Positions 25,929-35,907 of a DNA stretch of 64,000 nt are shown one piece after another. Source of the DNA: Citrobacter sp. wls619 (lineage in GTDB: Bacteria > Pseudomonadota > Gammaproteobacteria > Enterobacterales > Enterobacteriaceae). Within the stretch, counting starts at the first letter, position 1, and each line of letters begins with the position of its first letter. The DNA lies in the NCBI RefSeq assembly GCF_005281345.1, contig NZ_SZXJ01000042.1, positions 21,449 through 85,448 on the forward strand, given 5' to 3'. The notes below the pieces were generated by a model, which saw only the letters and a program-made list of their open reading frames with translations, was not told where the DNA came from and searched no databases. The translations under genes were made by a program, and so were the position numbers.

Positions 25929-26719
25929 GCTGCTTCCTCCAGCGCGACATTAAGCGCCTGCTGTAAATGTGCCACAAACATGGCACGAACCGCCGGATTC
26001 TCACCCAGACCGCTGAGCCACGGCGTAGCCGGAATGCCTGCTGCGTTAAACAACGTTTTCCACGAATCCTCTTCATCGGAGGCCATATCATTGATAGCGT
26101 GGTCGCCTGCAACCAGCATTAGCGGCATAAGATGAACCGCCGTCACGCCTTCCTGACCTAAGCTTTCGATCAGCACCTCAACTTCCGGGTAGCTTTCCAC
26201 TGCACCTACGCGAGCCGGGAAGCGCTGCGCTGTCATCATGTGATCGAGACAGGCATAAGCAGCAAAGGCGTGATGACTGGCGCCGTGGCCCATAAACACG
26301 ACTTTTTCACGCTCACCTAACTGCGGCATCTGCTGTTGCAGCGCCAGCATCAGTTGTGCGTAATCATCGTGACTGCTCAACAGCGGCACCCCCAGAGTCA
26401 GACGTGAAAACAGCGGGCGCATACTTTGCACTTCACGAACAATTTTCTCGTATTCGTCACCATTAATGATGTGCAGCGACTGAATAGCTACATCCTGATA
26501 CCCCTGCTCCGCCAGCTTTTGCAGCGCCTGCAGCGGCGTATCGATCTCAATGCCGTCCCGCTGTTTGAGCTTGCGGATGATCATCCCGGAGGTAAATGCC
26601 CTGAACAGATCTCGGTCGGGGCAACTGGCCGCAAGATCGCGCTCGCAGGCCACAATATTCTTCTCGCAGGTGTCGTGATAGCTGGTGCCAAAGCTGACCA
26701 CCAGAAGCGCCTTTTTCAT
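25925..26719 (-). CDS. cbiK: Anaerobic sirohydrochlorin cobaltochelatase
   Basis: The 264-residue class II chelatase inserts Co2+ into sirohydrochlorin, the entry step of the anaerobic cobalamin pathway. The active-site histidines His145 (VFMGHGASHH) and His207 (MLVAGDHAIND) sit at the positions known for the Salmonella enzyme, and the N-terminus KKALLVVSFGTSYHDT is typical. Presence of cbiK confirms the early-cobalt-insertion route. The gene lies 10 bases after cbiJ and overlaps cbiL. Confidence 0.97.
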   Translation of the reverse strand: MKKALLVVSFGTSYHDTCEKNIVACERDLAASCPDRDLFRAFTSGMIIRKLKQRDGIEIDTPLQALQKLAEQGYQDVAIQSLHIINGDEYEKIVREVQSMRPLFSRLTLGVPLLSSHDDYAQLMLALQQQMPQLGEREKVVFMGHGASHHAFAAYACLDHMMTAQRFPARVGAVESYPEVEVLIESLGQEGVTAVHLMPLMLVAGDHAINDMASDEEDSWKTLFNAAGIPATPWLSGLGENPAVRAMFVAHLQQALNVALEEAA

Positions 26720-26729
26720 CTCTTACTCC

Positions 26730-27515
26730 TTAAGCAGCGGCCAGCCAGCGCGTTAAACGCGCCCCAAATGCGGCCTGACTTTCCAGTAATTCTTCTCCCG
26801 TCACCAACGGTGCCGGGCGTGTAATCACGATGCAGGGAATACCTGCATCCAGACAGGGCTGAACTTTTTCCTGATAACCCCCTTCCGCGCCTGACGCTTT
26901 GGTGATCATCACATCCGCCCGACACTGGCGATAAAACGCGGCATTGAACTCGGCGCTAAACGGCCCACACAGCGCGAAGATCTCACCGACGCCAAACCCC
27001 AGATCCGCGCACTGTTGAATCACCTCTGGCACAGGCAGTACACGTGCCAGCAGCGTTTTTTCAGGCAACCCTTCGCGCCAGATGGCCAAATCTTTACTGC
27101 CGGTCGTCAGCAGCACCCGCTCGCCAAAACGACGTGCTGTTTCACATGCTTGCTGGATGCTCTGTACGGTGTGCAGATGCGGGTGAGTTAAATCACTCAA
27201 CTGTTCAGGTCGCTGATAGCGGCTCAACAACACGCCGGCCGCTTCACAGGCGTTCATGATGTTGCGGCTCACCACTTCGGCATACGGATGCGAGGCGTCG
27301 ATCACCCAGCGCGTCCGGTTTTCCTGCAACCAGGCAATCATTTGTTCGCGCTCCAGACGCCCGCAGCGAACCTGGCCTTTGATGTCACCCGCCAGTTGCT
27401 TACCTGTCGGCGTCGCCACCGACAGGGTATAAGCGACATTTGCCGCATCCAGTTGCTGGCACAGCATGCGCGCATCGCTGGTGCCGCCCATAACCAGCAC
27501 GTCACCGTAATTCAC
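26730..27515 (-). CDS. cbiJ: Cobalt-precorrin-6A reductase
   Basis: The 261-residue NAD(P)H-dependent enzyme reduces the macrocycle of cobalt-precorrin-6A. It starts with VLVMGGTSDARMLCQQL (dinucleotide-binding glycine motif), and has WVIDASHPYAEVVSRN and TKASGAEGGYQEK, all hallmarks of the CobK/CbiJ family. Its ATG overlaps the cbiH stop by four bases, and a 10-base gap separates it from cbiK. Confidence 0.95.
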   Translation of the reverse strand: MNYGDVLVMGGTSDARMLCQQLDAANVAYTLSVATPTGKQLAGDIKGQVRCGRLEREQMIAWLQENRTRWVIDASHPYAEVVSRNIMNACEAAGVLLSRYQRPEQLSDLTHPHLHTVQSIQQACETARRFGERVLLTTGSKDLAIWREGLPEKTLLARVLPVPEVIQQCADLGFGVGEIFALCGPFSAEFNAAFYRQCRADVMITKASGAEGGYQEKVQPCLDAGIPCIVITRPAPLVTGEELLESQAAFGARLTRWLAAA

Positions 27516-28237
27516 AGCACATAACCCCGTGGTGTAATCATCAGCCCATCCTGTACGTAGGTGGTTTTGTTGCCGACAATCACCAGACTGGTCATATCCA
27601 CCGGCTCAAAATCCATATCACCGAGCGTAGTCAGCCATTTTTCCTGCTTTTTACGACCGGCCGACTTCACGATACCTACGGGTGTTTGGGCGCTCTTGCT
27701 GGCGGAAAGCAGTTCAAATGCACGCGCCAGATGTCCTTCACGACCGCGACTGCGCGGGTTGTAGAAACAGATAACGAAGTCAGCTTCACCGGCGGCAATA
27801 ATGCGTTTTTCAATTACCGGCCACGGCGTTAGCAGGTCACTCAGGCTGATATGGCAAAAATCGTGCATCAGCGGTGCGCCAAGCAATGAGGCGGCGGCAA
27901 TACTTGCCGTCATCCCAGGGATCAGCCGAACCTCAACATCCAGCTTTTGCTTGCTGACCAGCTCAAGTACCAGCCCGGCCATACCGTAAATCCCGGCGTC
28001 GCCGCTGCTAATCAGCGCCACGTTGTGGCCAGCCTGCGCCAGTTCGATCGCGGCCTGGCAGCGTTCAATCTCTTTGCACATCCCGGTTTTGATCACCTGC
28101 TTATCGCCGGTGAACGCCTTTACCAGATGGGTGTAGGTTTTATAGCCAACAATGATTTCCGCCGCCTGGAGCGCTTCAACGGCTTCCATGGTCATCATTG
28201 CCTGCGAGCCAGGGCCAATTCCAATTACGCTTAACAT
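27512..28237 (-). CDS. cbiH: Cobalt-precorrin-3B/factor III C17-methyltransferase
   Basis: The 241-residue tetrapyrrole methylase methylates C17 and brings about ring contraction. It has [16 protein letters not shown] at the N-terminus (SAM loop), ISSGDAGIYGMAGLVLE (about 76-92), and NPRSRGREGHL near residue 160. The gene shares one base with the cbiG stop region and overlaps cbiJ by four. Length equals Salmonella CbiH (241). Confidence 0.96.
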   Translation of the reverse strand: MLSVIGIGPGSQAMMTMEAVEALQAAEIIVGYKTYTHLVKAFTGDKQVIKTGMCKEIERCQAAIELAQAGHNVALISSGDAGIYGMAGLVLELVSKQKLDVEVRLIPGMTASIAAASLLGAPLMHDFCHISLSDLLTPWPVIEKRIIAAGEADFVICFYNPRSRGREGHLARAFELLSASKSAQTPVGIVKSAGRKKQEKWLTTLGDMDFEPVDMTSLVIVGNKTTYVQDGLMITPRGYVL

Positions 28238-29292
28238 CAGTGTGAAACTCCCAAAGTGATCGTGACGCCCTGTTCGCGCAGGGTCTCGCCTAACAGTTGT
28301 CCGTGGCTCAGCAGCCAGGCTGCAGGACCGGAAACGCTTCCTGTCCCCACCGTTTTGCGAACAAACGATGAGGCCGGAAAACGGTGTTCATGCTCACGCA
28401 GCGCGTCAGCGGTAAAGGTTTCGAAAGGCACGCGGCAACAGGAGGCCAGCTGGATAAGCCCCTGTTCGTCTTTTTTCAGCGTGATGCTGCCAATTGCTTT
28501 TAACGCCAGCGGGTCGAGGCGCTGGGCTTCGAGTTGGCGTGCCAGCAGCGCAGCTAACAGTGGGAACGGCGTATCCCGACGACAGCCAATTCCGGCAACC
28601 ACTCGCTGCGGTACCAGCTTCCAGTGCACAACGGGCAGTTCCGGCAGGTTGTTGCGCAAGGTAATACAAATCAGCGCATCCAGTTCAGGCAGCTGATTGA
28701 GATCGGTCACCGTGATAAATCCACGGCGGTCGCAATGGCTGACGTCCTGTGCCAGTTCGTCGTCCCACCACAGACCAACCCGTTTGTTGCTGACCAGCAT
28801 CTGGTTAATGATTTTGACCGCCGAGCGGAAATCATTCATACGGGCATTTAATTGAAACGCCAGTGTGTCCAGCGCCGCCATATCGTTAACATCCGTCGCG
28901 GTAGTAATGACCGGGTCAGCCCCCAGCATTCCCGCCAGATAACGCGCCAGTGCGTTAGCGCCCCCCGCATGACCGGAGAGCAGGCTAATGACATGCTGGG
29001 CACGTTCATCGATGACCACCACCGCCGGATCGCAAAATTTGTCGTTGACCAGCGGAGCCAGCACACGCACGGCAATGCCGGTTGCACCGATAAAAATCAG
29101 CGCTGAGTAATTCGCAAACGCATCGCGCGCGGTGTTAGCAAAACCGTTGTCGAAAGGAATAAATCCCTCCTCCAGCAGTTTTTCACTGGTGAAACAGGTT
29201 ACCGGCAGCATCGCCGCCAGACGTTTAGCAAGCACAACGCCGCCGGGGGTCAGGCAAAATAGCGCGAGTGATTCAGGCTTTACGGTATTCAT
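28237..29292 (-). CDS. cbiG: Cobalt-precorrin-5A hydrolase
   Basis: The 351-residue enzyme opens the delta-lactone of cobalt-precorrin-5A with release of acetaldehyde. The middle part carries [17 protein letters not shown] and [20 protein letters not shown], and the C-terminal CobE-like domain has [11 protein letters not shown], all family motifs. The frame is open for 37 codons upstream of ATG 29292, but that part lies inside cbiF. The start overlaps cbiF by 20 bases, an unusually long overlap in this operon. Confidence 0.95.
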   Translation of the reverse strand: MNTVKPESLALFCLTPGGVVLAKRLAAMLPVTCFTSEKLLEEGFIPFDNGFANTARDAFANYSALIFIGATGIAVRVLAPLVNDKFCDPAVVVIDERAQHVISLLSGHAGGANALARYLAGMLGADPVITTATDVNDMAALDTLAFQLNARMNDFRSAVKIINQMLVSNKRVGLWWDDELAQDVSHCDRRGFITVTDLNQLPELDALICITLRNNLPELPVVHWKLVPQRVVAGIGCRRDTPFPLLAALLARQLEAQRLDPLALKAIGSITLKKDEQGLIQLASCCRVPFETFTADALREHEHRFPASSFVRKTVGTGSVSGPAAWLLSHGQLLGETLREQGVTITLGVSH

Positions 29293-30046
29293 GGCTAAAA
29301 TCCGCCGCATAGAGTTTGGAGTAGTGATACTCCGAGCCCAGGAAGTTACCGACCAGAATGAGCGCCGTTTTACGGATCCCTGCGTCGCGAACTTTGTCGC
29401 CAATATCTGCCAGGGTACCGCGCACGGTCTGGCTTTCCGGCCAGGTTGCCTTGTAGATCACCGCCACTGGCGTGGCCGCCGGGTAACCGCCTTCAATCAG
29501 ACGCTCAGCAACCCGGTGGATGCGTTGGACGGAAAGATAAATCGCCATCGATGTCTGGTGGCTGGCAAACGACTCCAGTTGTTCACGTTCCGGTACCGGC
29601 GTGCGACCTTCCAGACGGGTAATGATGAGACTCTGCGATACTTCCGGTACGGTATACTCGACACCCAACTCCGCAGCCGCCCCCAGGAATGCGCTAACGC
29701 CTGGCACCACCTGCCAGTTGATCCCGCGTTTGGTCAGCTCTTCGCCTTGCTCACGCACAGAGCCATACAAGGAAACATCACCGGTTTGCAGACGCACGAC
29801 GGTTTTACCGGCCTTCACACCGGCTTCCATCAGATCAAGGATCTGCTCCAGATGCAGTTCGGCGCTGTCATGGCATTCCGCTCCGGCCGGGCAATATTCC
29901 AGTAATTCAGTGTTAATCAGCGATCCGGCATAGATAACCACCTGTGCCTGCTGGAGCAACCGGTAACCTTTGAGGGTAATCAGCTCGCGATCGCCAGGAC
30001 CTGCGCCAACAAACCACACACTACGGGGATCAAAAATCTCAGACAT
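29273..30046 (-). CDS. cbiF: Cobalt-precorrin-4 C11-methyltransferase
   Basis: The 257-residue SAM enzyme methylates C11 of cobalt-precorrin-4. Motifs are [18 protein letters not shown] near the N-terminus, [15 protein letters not shown] (about 98-112), [18 protein letters not shown] (about 124-141) and ILVGNFLG near the end. ATG 30046 is inside the end of cbiT (8-base overlap) and has GGAAGGAAC ahead. The longer upstream frame is not supported. Length matches Salmonella CbiF (257). Confidence 0.96.
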   Translation of the reverse strand: MSEIFDPRSVWFVGAGPGDRELITLKGYRLLQQAQVVIYAGSLINTELLEYCPAGAECHDSAELHLEQILDLMEAGVKAGKTVVRLQTGDVSLYGSVREQGEELTKRGINWQVVPGVSAFLGAAAELGVEYTVPEVSQSLIITRLEGRTPVPEREQLESFASHQTSMAIYLSVQRIHRVAERLIEGGYPAATPVAVIYKATWPESQTVRGTLADIGDKVRDAGIRKTALILVGNFLGSEYHYSKLYAADFSHEYRKA

Positions 30047-30608
30047 GGGTTCCTTCCTTCTGACAGGCGATAACAAATACGGGGTTATTCGGTTTGAAAT
30101 AGTGACCACTACCCAGCGTGGCAAGTGAGGAAACCTGCAGTTGCAGGCAATCCACACCCTGAATGCCAAGGTGGTCCAGATGAGCCAGAGCGGTGTTGAG
30201 GTTTTCCTGAAGGATAAACGTCATCACCAGTCGCCCTGCGGGATGTAACTGACGCATTGACCAGTCGATTAGATCGGTCAGATGGCCGCCGCTACCGCCC
30301 ATGAAAATGGCATCGGCTTTTTCCGCAATCGTCATCGGCGCGATACCGGGAAAAATATCGATGTTTGCACAGGCAAAATGCTGACGGTTTTCGTCCAGCA
30401 GCCTGAGTGCATCCGGATTACGCTCGATCGCCGTGATACGCAGCCCTGGATATTGCAACGCCGCCTCAATCGACACGCTGCCGGTTCCCGCGCCGATATC
30501 AATCAGATGGCTGGCGCGGTGTAATTCAAGTTTTGAGAGGGCGAGTGCACGTACCGCTTCTTTGGTCATCGGCACTTTCTCTCCACGTAGAAAAAGCTCA
30601 TCTTTCAT
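30039..30608 (-). CDS. cbiT: Cobalt-precorrin-6B C15-methyltransferase (decarboxylating)
   Basis: The 189-residue protein is a Rossmann-fold SAM methyltransferase with the binding motif [16 protein letters not shown] (35-50) and [12 protein letters not shown] as the acidic strand-2 region. It methylates C15 and removes the C12 acetate carboxyl, with CbiE doing the C5 step. The N-terminus [20 protein letters not shown] is typical. It overlaps cbiE by 11 bases and cbiF by 8. Confidence 0.96.
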   Translation of the reverse strand: MKDELFLRGEKVPMTKEAVRALALSKLELHRASHLIDIGAGTGSVSIEAALQYPGLRITAIERNPDALRLLDENRQHFACANIDIFPGIAPMTIAEKADAIFMGGSGGHLTDLIDWSMRQLHPAGRLVMTFILQENLNTALAHLDHLGIQGVDCLQLQVSSLATLGSGHYFKPNNPVFVIACQKEGTHV

Positions 30609-31203
30609 CGAGGATCACCACTGCATTCATGTCATAGTCGGCTGTAATTTCGCTCACAGGCAGGCAGTGGATACGCTCATTGTCCATCGCCAGGTTTTCG
30701 CCAATCACCATCCAGCGATGTCCTTTGCCTCTGGCCACCAACTGCTGTGCAATTTCACGCGGGCCACACAGCGCGTCGGTCACCATCGCCACCTTGTTAT
30801 GTCGCGCCAGTTCATCAAAACAGACACTGCGACCATGGCTACTGGTGAGCCACATGTCGTTCATATCAATACCAGCTTGCGCACACAGATACTGAACGGC
30901 GCTAATACCGGGAATAATGCGCACATTTTCAATACCAAAATGCGCCACCATCCGCGTGCCAATGCCGTAGAACAGCGGGTCGCCGGAGGCCAGTACCACC
31001 ACGTTTCGCGCCTGATGTTCGCCGATCCAGTGCAATAGCTCCGGAATATTGGCGCCAAGAGCAAACCGTTCACCGGCAAAATCCGGGAACTGCTGCAGAT
31101 GTCGCTTGCCACCGACCAGCACGTCGGCCTTTGTAACCGCGTCGCGCGCCACCGGCGTCATCAAATGCAACCCAGCGGGCCCCATCCCTACAACGGTTAA
31201 CAT
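30598..31203 (-). CDS. cbiE: Cobalt-precorrin-7 C5-methyltransferase
   Basis: The 201-residue tetrapyrrole methylase adds the C5 methyl group; in aerobic organisms CbiE and CbiT are fused as CobL, while here they are adjacent separate genes. It begins [16 protein letters not shown] and has [17 protein letters not shown] (about 70-86) and [15 protein letters not shown]. It overlaps cbiD by seven bases and cbiT by eleven. Confidence 0.96.
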   Translation of the reverse strand: MLTVVGMGPAGLHLMTPVARDAVTKADVLVGGKRHLQQFPDFAGERFALGANIPELLHWIGEHQARNVVVLASGDPLFYGIGTRMVAHFGIENVRIIPGISAVQYLCAQAGIDMNDMWLTSSHGRSVCFDELARHNKVAMVTDALCGPREIAQQLVARGKGHRWMVIGENLAMDNERIHCLPVSEITADYDMNAVVILDER

Positions 31204-32336
31204 TCCATCTCCTCTGCGATCTCCGCGACCGGACGATTGCTGCCGAGGACCTGATTATCAAAAGAGAACATGATGGCGTCGCAGGTCGGGGGATTTTTCG
31301 TAAAACGCAGGGTTTGCAGGACGCGCATACAAATACGCTTCGCCAAGTGGTTGTAAATGTGTTGAAAACCGTATGCTTCGATATGTTCCATCGCAGCTTC
31401 GGTCGTGTCACAGTCGCTGACCAGCGTCAGCAGTTCCAACGGCGCGCCAAGTAATGCGAGGTGAGCCACCAGCGTTTCCATGCGGGCATCAGCGATATGA
31501 CTGTGGGTATGGAAGATCCCTGCCGCGATTTTGATAAGTTTGCCGGGATGGCCCACCAGCACGATCTGGCGGAATCCCAGGCGCACCGCTTCTTCAATCA
31601 TGTAACCGACAAAGTTGCTCATAGTGACCACAACCTGTGTGTCGATCCCCATCTGTTCACGCACAAAACGTTCGCCGTGATTACCCGGTACCAGTACGAC
31701 GCGATCCAGCCCTGCCGCACGTTTGATCTCCAGCTCCAGCGATAGCGAACGTTTCCAGCTCTCTTCCGACATCGGCGTCACAATGCCCGTGGTACCAATG
31801 ATCGAAATACCGCCCAGAATCCCCAGACGCGAGTTGTAGGTTTTTTGCGCCCGTTCTTCACCTTCAGGGGCAAAAATCTCGATGTTTGCCCCGCGATTTG
31901 GTCCAATCGCTTCACGTACTGCGGACTCAATGGTCTGACGAGGTGTCCGGTTAATCGCCGAACTGCCCACCGGTAAACCAATTCCTTTACGGGTCACCGT
32001 ACCGACACCTTCACCGCCCTGTAAGACGATCTCTTTGCTATCGTCTAACGTCACGCGGGCAAAGATCAGCATCCCATGCGTGGCGTCCACATCATCACCA
32101 CCATCTTTGCGGATGGCGGCAATCGCCTGCTGCCCTTCGATATGCGGTGACTCCACGTTCAGGCATAACGTCACCCCGGAAGGAGTCACAATGGAAACCT
32201 GATGGATCAGATGCTGGCGCAGCACCATCAACGCAGCGACTTTTGCCGCCGCCGTCGCACACGATCCCGTGGTGTACCCTTTACGCAGCGCTTTACCGTT
32301 GTGCCACACTGGCGTATCGAAGGACTGGTCGCTCAT
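31197..32336 (-). CDS. cbiD: Cobalt-precorrin-5B C1-methyltransferase
   Basis: The 379-residue enzyme methylates C1, a step done by a different protein in the aerobic pathway, so cbiD marks the anaerobic route. Motifs include [18 protein letters not shown] near the N-terminus, [38 protein letters not shown] and [20 protein letters not shown]. It overlaps cbiC by four bases and cbiE by seven. Length equals Salmonella CbiD (379). Confidence 0.96.
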   Translation of the reverse strand: MSDQSFDTPVWHNGKALRKGYTTGSCATAAAKVAALMVLRQHLIHQVSIVTPSGVTLCLNVESPHIEGQQAIAAIRKDGGDDVDATHGMLIFARVTLDDSKEIVLQGGEGVGTVTRKGIGLPVGSSAINRTPRQTIESAVREAIGPNRGANIEIFAPEGEERAQKTYNSRLGILGGISIIGTTGIVTPMSEESWKRSLSLELEIKRAAGLDRVVLVPGNHGERFVREQMGIDTQVVVTMSNFVGYMIEEAVRLGFRQIVLVGHPGKLIKIAAGIFHTHSHIADARMETLVAHLALLGAPLELLTLVSDCDTTEAAMEHIEAYGFQHIYNHLAKRICMRVLQTLRFTKNPPTCDAIMFSFDNQVLGSNRPVAEIAEEMEC

Positions 32337-32965
32337 CGCGCCCCCTGCATGTGATAAAGCATGGCATTGACAATAGCGGCAGCGACGTTACTGCCACCTT
32401 TGCGACCTAATGCGGCAATGGCGGGCAGATGACTTTGTGTCAGTGCGTCCTTCGACTCCGCCGCGCCAACAAATCCTACCGGTACGCCAACCACACCGCT
32501 GACAGGTGCATCATGCTCCAGCAGGCGGAACAACGCGGTTGGCGCGTTGCCAAAGACAAACAGTTTTTCGCCTTCTTCCTTCACGGCAATGTCGACTGCA
32601 GCCATTGAACGCGTGATCCCCTGTTCTTTTGCTGCCCGTACCACACGTGGGTCGCTGATGTAACAGCGGCATTCGCCACCGAATTTTGCCAACAGGGTTT
32701 TGTTGATCCCGGAAAGCGCCATCGTGGTATCGGTATAAATCACGCTCGGGCGACTCAATGCAGCGCAAAACTGTTCCAGCACATCACTGGAAAACCACAG
32801 AATGTCCAGCCAGTCGAAATCCGCGGTGGTGTGGATCACCCGCTTGATGATGGCTTCATGCAACGGACTGGCAAACTGATAATCCGGGCGGGTTTCACTG
32901 ATAATCTCGCCAATGATGTCGAAACTTTTGGCCTCAATTGCTTGAGGTTGCTGGATATAGTGCAT
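32333..32965 (-). CDS. cbiC: Cobalt-precorrin-8 methylmutase
   Basis: The 210-residue enzyme moves the C11 methyl to C12, yielding cobyrinic acid. The conserved histidine region [14 protein letters not shown] (about 39-52) holds the catalytic His, and [11 protein letters not shown] with [13 protein letters not shown] is the rest of the signature. ATG 32965, 10 bases after cbiB, is preferred over a frame extension of seven codons. It overlaps cbiD by four bases. Confidence 0.96.
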   Translation of the reverse strand: MHYIQQPQAIEAKSFDIIGEIISETRPDYQFASPLHEAIIKRVIHTTADFDWLDILWFSSDVLEQFCAALSRPSVIYTDTTMALSGINKTLLAKFGGECRCYISDPRVVRAAKEQGITRSMAAVDIAVKEEGEKLFVFGNAPTALFRLLEHDAPVSGVVGVPVGFVGAAESKDALTQSHLPAIAALGRKGGSNVAAAIVNAMLYHMQGAR

Positions 32966-32975
32966 TTTGTTGTCC

Positions 32976-33935
32976 TCAGGCGACACCGAACCACAGCCAG
33001 CGCAGCGCCATAAAAAGCGCCAGTGCCAGGGTCGATGCTACCCACATCAATCGAATCGTTTGGGAAATGTCGTCTACAGAAATGTCTCGTTGTTGATCGC
33101 CAATCCACGGTTTCTCAACGCGCTCGCCGAAGTAGTCATTGGGTCCCCCCAGGCGAATACCTAATGCGCCAGCCACAGCAGCTTCCGACCACGCGCAGTT
33201 TGGGCTGCTATGGTTGTAGCGATCGCGCCAGCCAATCTGCAAAGCGCGTGCGCCGTCCTGGCGGCATAAAAACGCCGCAACACCCAGCAACAACCAGCTC
33301 AGTCTTGCCGGAATAAAGTTAGCAACATCGTCCAGACGGGCGCTGACCATGCCGATAGCACGGTACTTTTCATGTTTGTACCCCACCATTGAATCGAGGG
33401 TATTCACCGCTTTGTAGGCCATCGCCAGCGGCGCACCGCCCAGAAAGAGGAAAAACAGCGGCGCGATGATGCCGTCAACGGTGTTTTCCGCCACGGTTTC
33501 TACCACGGCGCGGTTGATCTGTTTTGGTTGCAGCTGTGAGGTATCACGTCCCACAATCCAGGAGAGTTTTTCCCGACTTTCGGCGAGATTATTGGCACGC
33601 AATGGACGCTCAACATCCAGCGCAGCATTCGCCAGACAACGCCCCGCCAGCACGGTAAAGATCATCCACACCTCTACGCCCCATCCCAGCCACGGGTGAA
33701 TGGAATTCGCCAGCGTCAGCACCCCCCAGGAAACGCCCCATGTCACACCGACCACCACGATCCACATTACGGCACCGCCGATTCTCAGCGTGCTATCACT
33801 ATGGCAATAACGCCGAATGACTCGCTGGACTGCGGAGATAAGGTTGCCAATCCAGCGCACCGGGTGAGGCCAGTTCTGCGGATCGCCAATGATAAAATCC
33901 AGCAGCCAGGCAACGCACCATGCGAGTATCGTCAT
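32976..33935 (-). CDS. cbiB: Adenosylcobinamide-phosphate synthase
   Basis: The 319-residue membrane protein attaches aminopropanol phosphate (from L-threonine phosphate, the product line of PduX) to adenosylcobyric acid. It has LLDFIIGDPQNWPHPVRWIG at the N-terminus, ENTVDGIIAPLFF and GYKHEKYRAIGMVSARLDDV, all family-specific. The ATG at 33935 overlaps the cbiA stop (ATGA); the longer open frame lies inside cbiA. Four to five hydrophobic helices are visible. Confidence 0.96.
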   Translation of the reverse strand: MTILAWCVAWLLDFIIGDPQNWPHPVRWIGNLISAVQRVIRRYCHSDSTLRIGGAVMWIVVVGVTWGVSWGVLTLANSIHPWLGWGVEVWMIFTVLAGRCLANAALDVERPLRANNLAESREKLSWIVGRDTSQLQPKQINRAVVETVAENTVDGIIAPLFFLFLGGAPLAMAYKAVNTLDSMVGYKHEKYRAIGMVSARLDDVANFIPARLSWLLLGVAAFLCRQDGARALQIGWRDRYNHSSPNCAWSEAAVAGALGIRLGGPNDYFGERVEKPWIGDQQRDISVDDISQTIRLMWVASTLALALFMALRWLWFGVA

Positions 33936-35311
33936 AGCGCGTTCCTCGCAGCGGTCAGCCAGTGATTGAGCATTTCGGGACGCTGGGCAAAATGAACGTG
34001 CAGATAACTGGCGAAGGTATTTCCGACCTGCCATCCACCTGACCAGGCCTGCAGCGTTTTGCCATCACGCACCTTGCGGCAATTCATCACTGCCGGGATT
34101 TCAGGGGTAAAATCGGAATAGTGGAATTCATGTCCGCGCAGGACTTCACCAGCCGTTGCCAGCAATGTTTGCTGTGTAGCTTGTGCCTCGCAGTAGCCAA
34201 ACCGGGTCAGCCGTTTGCCCATTTTGCTGTGCCCAGGAATGATATCCGCCATTAGCCAGCGCTCGCCGTTGCTGTCCTCCAGTGAGCTACCGAGATACAT
34301 CAACCCTCCGCACTCTGCATAAATAGCGACGCCACGCTGATGCGCCGCTCGCAGTTGCTCCAGCATGGTGACATTACGGGCCAGGGCCGCAGCATGCAGT
34401 TCCGGATACCCACCGCCTAACCAAATCATCTGGCAGTCCGGTAAGCAGGTATCGTGCAGCGGGCTAAAACGAACAATGTTGAGGCCTGTACGCGCCAGTA
34501 ACGTAATGTTATCCGGATAATAAAAGTTGAACGCCTCGTCATCAGCAATGGCCAGCGTTAACCCTGCGCCTGCGTCTGCAGCAGGCAGTGCGGGCCATTC
34601 ACCGACAGGAAGATTGTTTGACGCGCTTAAGGCCAGCAGCGCGTCGATATTCAACGTCTGTTCCAGCGTCGCGGCAAAATCCTGCCACGGCTGCTGGTTG
34701 ATAACTGACTCACGAGCGGTAACCAGACCCAGATGACGTTCAGGGAGCGCGACACCCTCCATGCGGGGAACGTAGCCTAATACAGGCACGGAGCAGTAAC
34801 GCTCAATCGCAACTTTGAGTAGCTGGTAATGTGTTTCGCTGTTGACCCGATTAACAATCACGCCTGCAATGTTCAGACTCGGATCAAAATGCTGGAATCC
34901 CATCACCGTGGCGGCTATCGAAGTGGAAACCGCCTTACCATCAACCAGCAAGATGACCGGGCAACCCAACTGTTTCGCCATCGCCGCAGTACTGCAGTAA
35001 TCAGGGTCTGTGCCATAGCCGTCATATAACCCCATAACGCCTTCGATAACGGCAATATCCGCGTGCTGCATCTGCTCGCAAAATAAGGCATTCAGTGTAG
35101 AGGTGGGTAGCATGAAGCTATCAAGATTGCGGGAAGCTGTGCCGCACACCGCGGTGTGCCAGCCAGTATCAAGGTAATCAGGACCGACTTTGCATGGCTG
35201 GACGCGTAAACCGCGCTTTTTCATCAGGCTCAACAAGCCCAGTGTCACCGTGGTTTTGCCACAGCCGCTACCGGTACCTGCAAGAACAAATGCGTGAAAA
35301 CTGGCCGCCAT
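33932..35311 (-). CDS. cbiA: Cobyrinic acid a,c-diamide synthase
   Basis: The 459-residue amidotransferase converts cobyrinic acid to the a,c-diamide. The N-terminal domain has the P-loop GTGSGCGKTTVTLGLL, and the C-terminal glutaminase has the nucleophile in YAECGGLMYLG. It is the first gene of the operon. ATG 35311 gives exactly the Salmonella length (459). A seven-base-pair hairpin abuts this ATG with an AGGA ribosome site in its loop, and the cobalamin riboswitch lies 100 bases upstream, so translation and transcription are likely coupled to B12 level. Confidence 0.97.
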   Translation of the reverse strand: MAASFHAFVLAGTGSGCGKTTVTLGLLSLMKKRGLRVQPCKVGPDYLDTGWHTAVCGTASRNLDSFMLPTSTLNALFCEQMQHADIAVIEGVMGLYDGYGTDPDYCSTAAMAKQLGCPVILLVDGKAVSTSIAATVMGFQHFDPSLNIAGVIVNRVNSETHYQLLKVAIERYCSVPVLGYVPRMEGVALPERHLGLVTARESVINQQPWQDFAATLEQTLNIDALLALSASNNLPVGEWPALPAADAGAGLTLAIADDEAFNFYYPDNITLLARTGLNIVRFSPLHDTCLPDCQMIWLGGGYPELHAAALARNVTMLEQLRAAHQRGVAIYAECGGLMYLGSSLEDSNGERWLMADIIPGHSKMGKRLTRFGYCEAQATQQTLLATAGEVLRGHEFHYSDFTPEIPAVMNCRKVRDGKTLQAWSGGWQVGNTFASYLHVHFAQRPEMLNHWLTAARNAL

Positions 35312-35331
35312 ACCCTGATCCTGTTCAGGGT
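35312..35331 (-). promoter_or_regulatory. Hairpin abutting the cbiA start codon
   Basis: On the mRNA, ACCCTGA and TCAGGGT form a perfect 7-bp stem with the six-base loop ACAGGA, and the stem ends directly at the AUG. The AGGA ribosome-binding motif is in the loop. This matches the known class of riboswitch expression platforms in which a ribosome-site hairpin is controlled by contact with the aptamer. Confidence 0.75.
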
Positions 35332-35410
35332 GGTAGGGGTGTATAGATACCCAGTCTCTCGACTGTATGCATCTGCGCAACCCACTTCCCACCGAAGTTG
35401 TTGGTAGTCA

Positions 35411-35562
35411 CCGACAGGCAGGTCTTCTGGCTTAGCGTCGTCCTCGCCCGTCCTTCCCAATCTTGCGATCAGTGGTCTATACGGGGTCGTCAGCATCACA
35501 GCAGCGGGGGCTGCGGGGGATTCTCACCCCCTTCCCTACCACAAATGTGGCAAACCTGTCAG
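35411..35562 (-). ncRNA. Cobalamin riboswitch of the cob/cbi operon
   Basis: The leftward leader contains a closing stem (GACAGG at 35555-35560 paired with CCTGTC at 35413-35418). Inside it are the conserved core CGCAGCCCCCGCTGCTGTGA and the 3' B12-box-like AAGCCAGAAGACCTGCC. These are the defining elements of the AdoCbl aptamer. The aptamer ends about 80 bases before the ribosome-site hairpin of cbiA. Binding of adenosylcobalamin would repress the operon. Confidence 0.92.
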
Positions 35563-35877
35563 TTCAAGAGCCGACTTAATTTGGCTCTTTGTCTTGAGGC
35601 AAATTCACGACCTCATGACAATAATTCAATTTAATATCTTGCCGGGTACATTCAACCAATGTTATGGCCTCACCCCGTTTATTCATATGTTCATTTTTTG
35701 AATGAAAGCGTCATTAAAGAATAAAGAAAGTCTTTCACACAGACACTGTATCTCATCACAAAAATAAAAACTGGTGCAGTTTATCCCTCAAATACTATTA
35801 TTTTGTTGCGCTATGACAATTTATTGACTGCTGTAGTTATTTTTCATTTTATAATGACTGACATAGCGTACGATATC
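35563..35877. other. Promoter region between riboswitch and pocR
   Basis: This AT-rich stretch holds no gene. It must contain the promoter of the leftward cob/cbi operon and the sites through which PocR and global regulators act. I do not see an unambiguous -35/-10 pair or a near-consensus CRP site. Confidence 0.5.
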
Positions 35878-35907
35878 AAAAATCGGCAATAGCAAATTAT
35901 TGCTATT
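35878..35907 (-). terminator. Palindrome directly after the pocR stop codon
   Basis: Immediately after the stop codon the leftward strand reads ATAGCAA-TAAT-TTGCTAT followed by TGCCGATTTTTG. The stem is AT-rich and the T-run is five bases, so it is a weak terminator at best. Confidence 0.45.
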
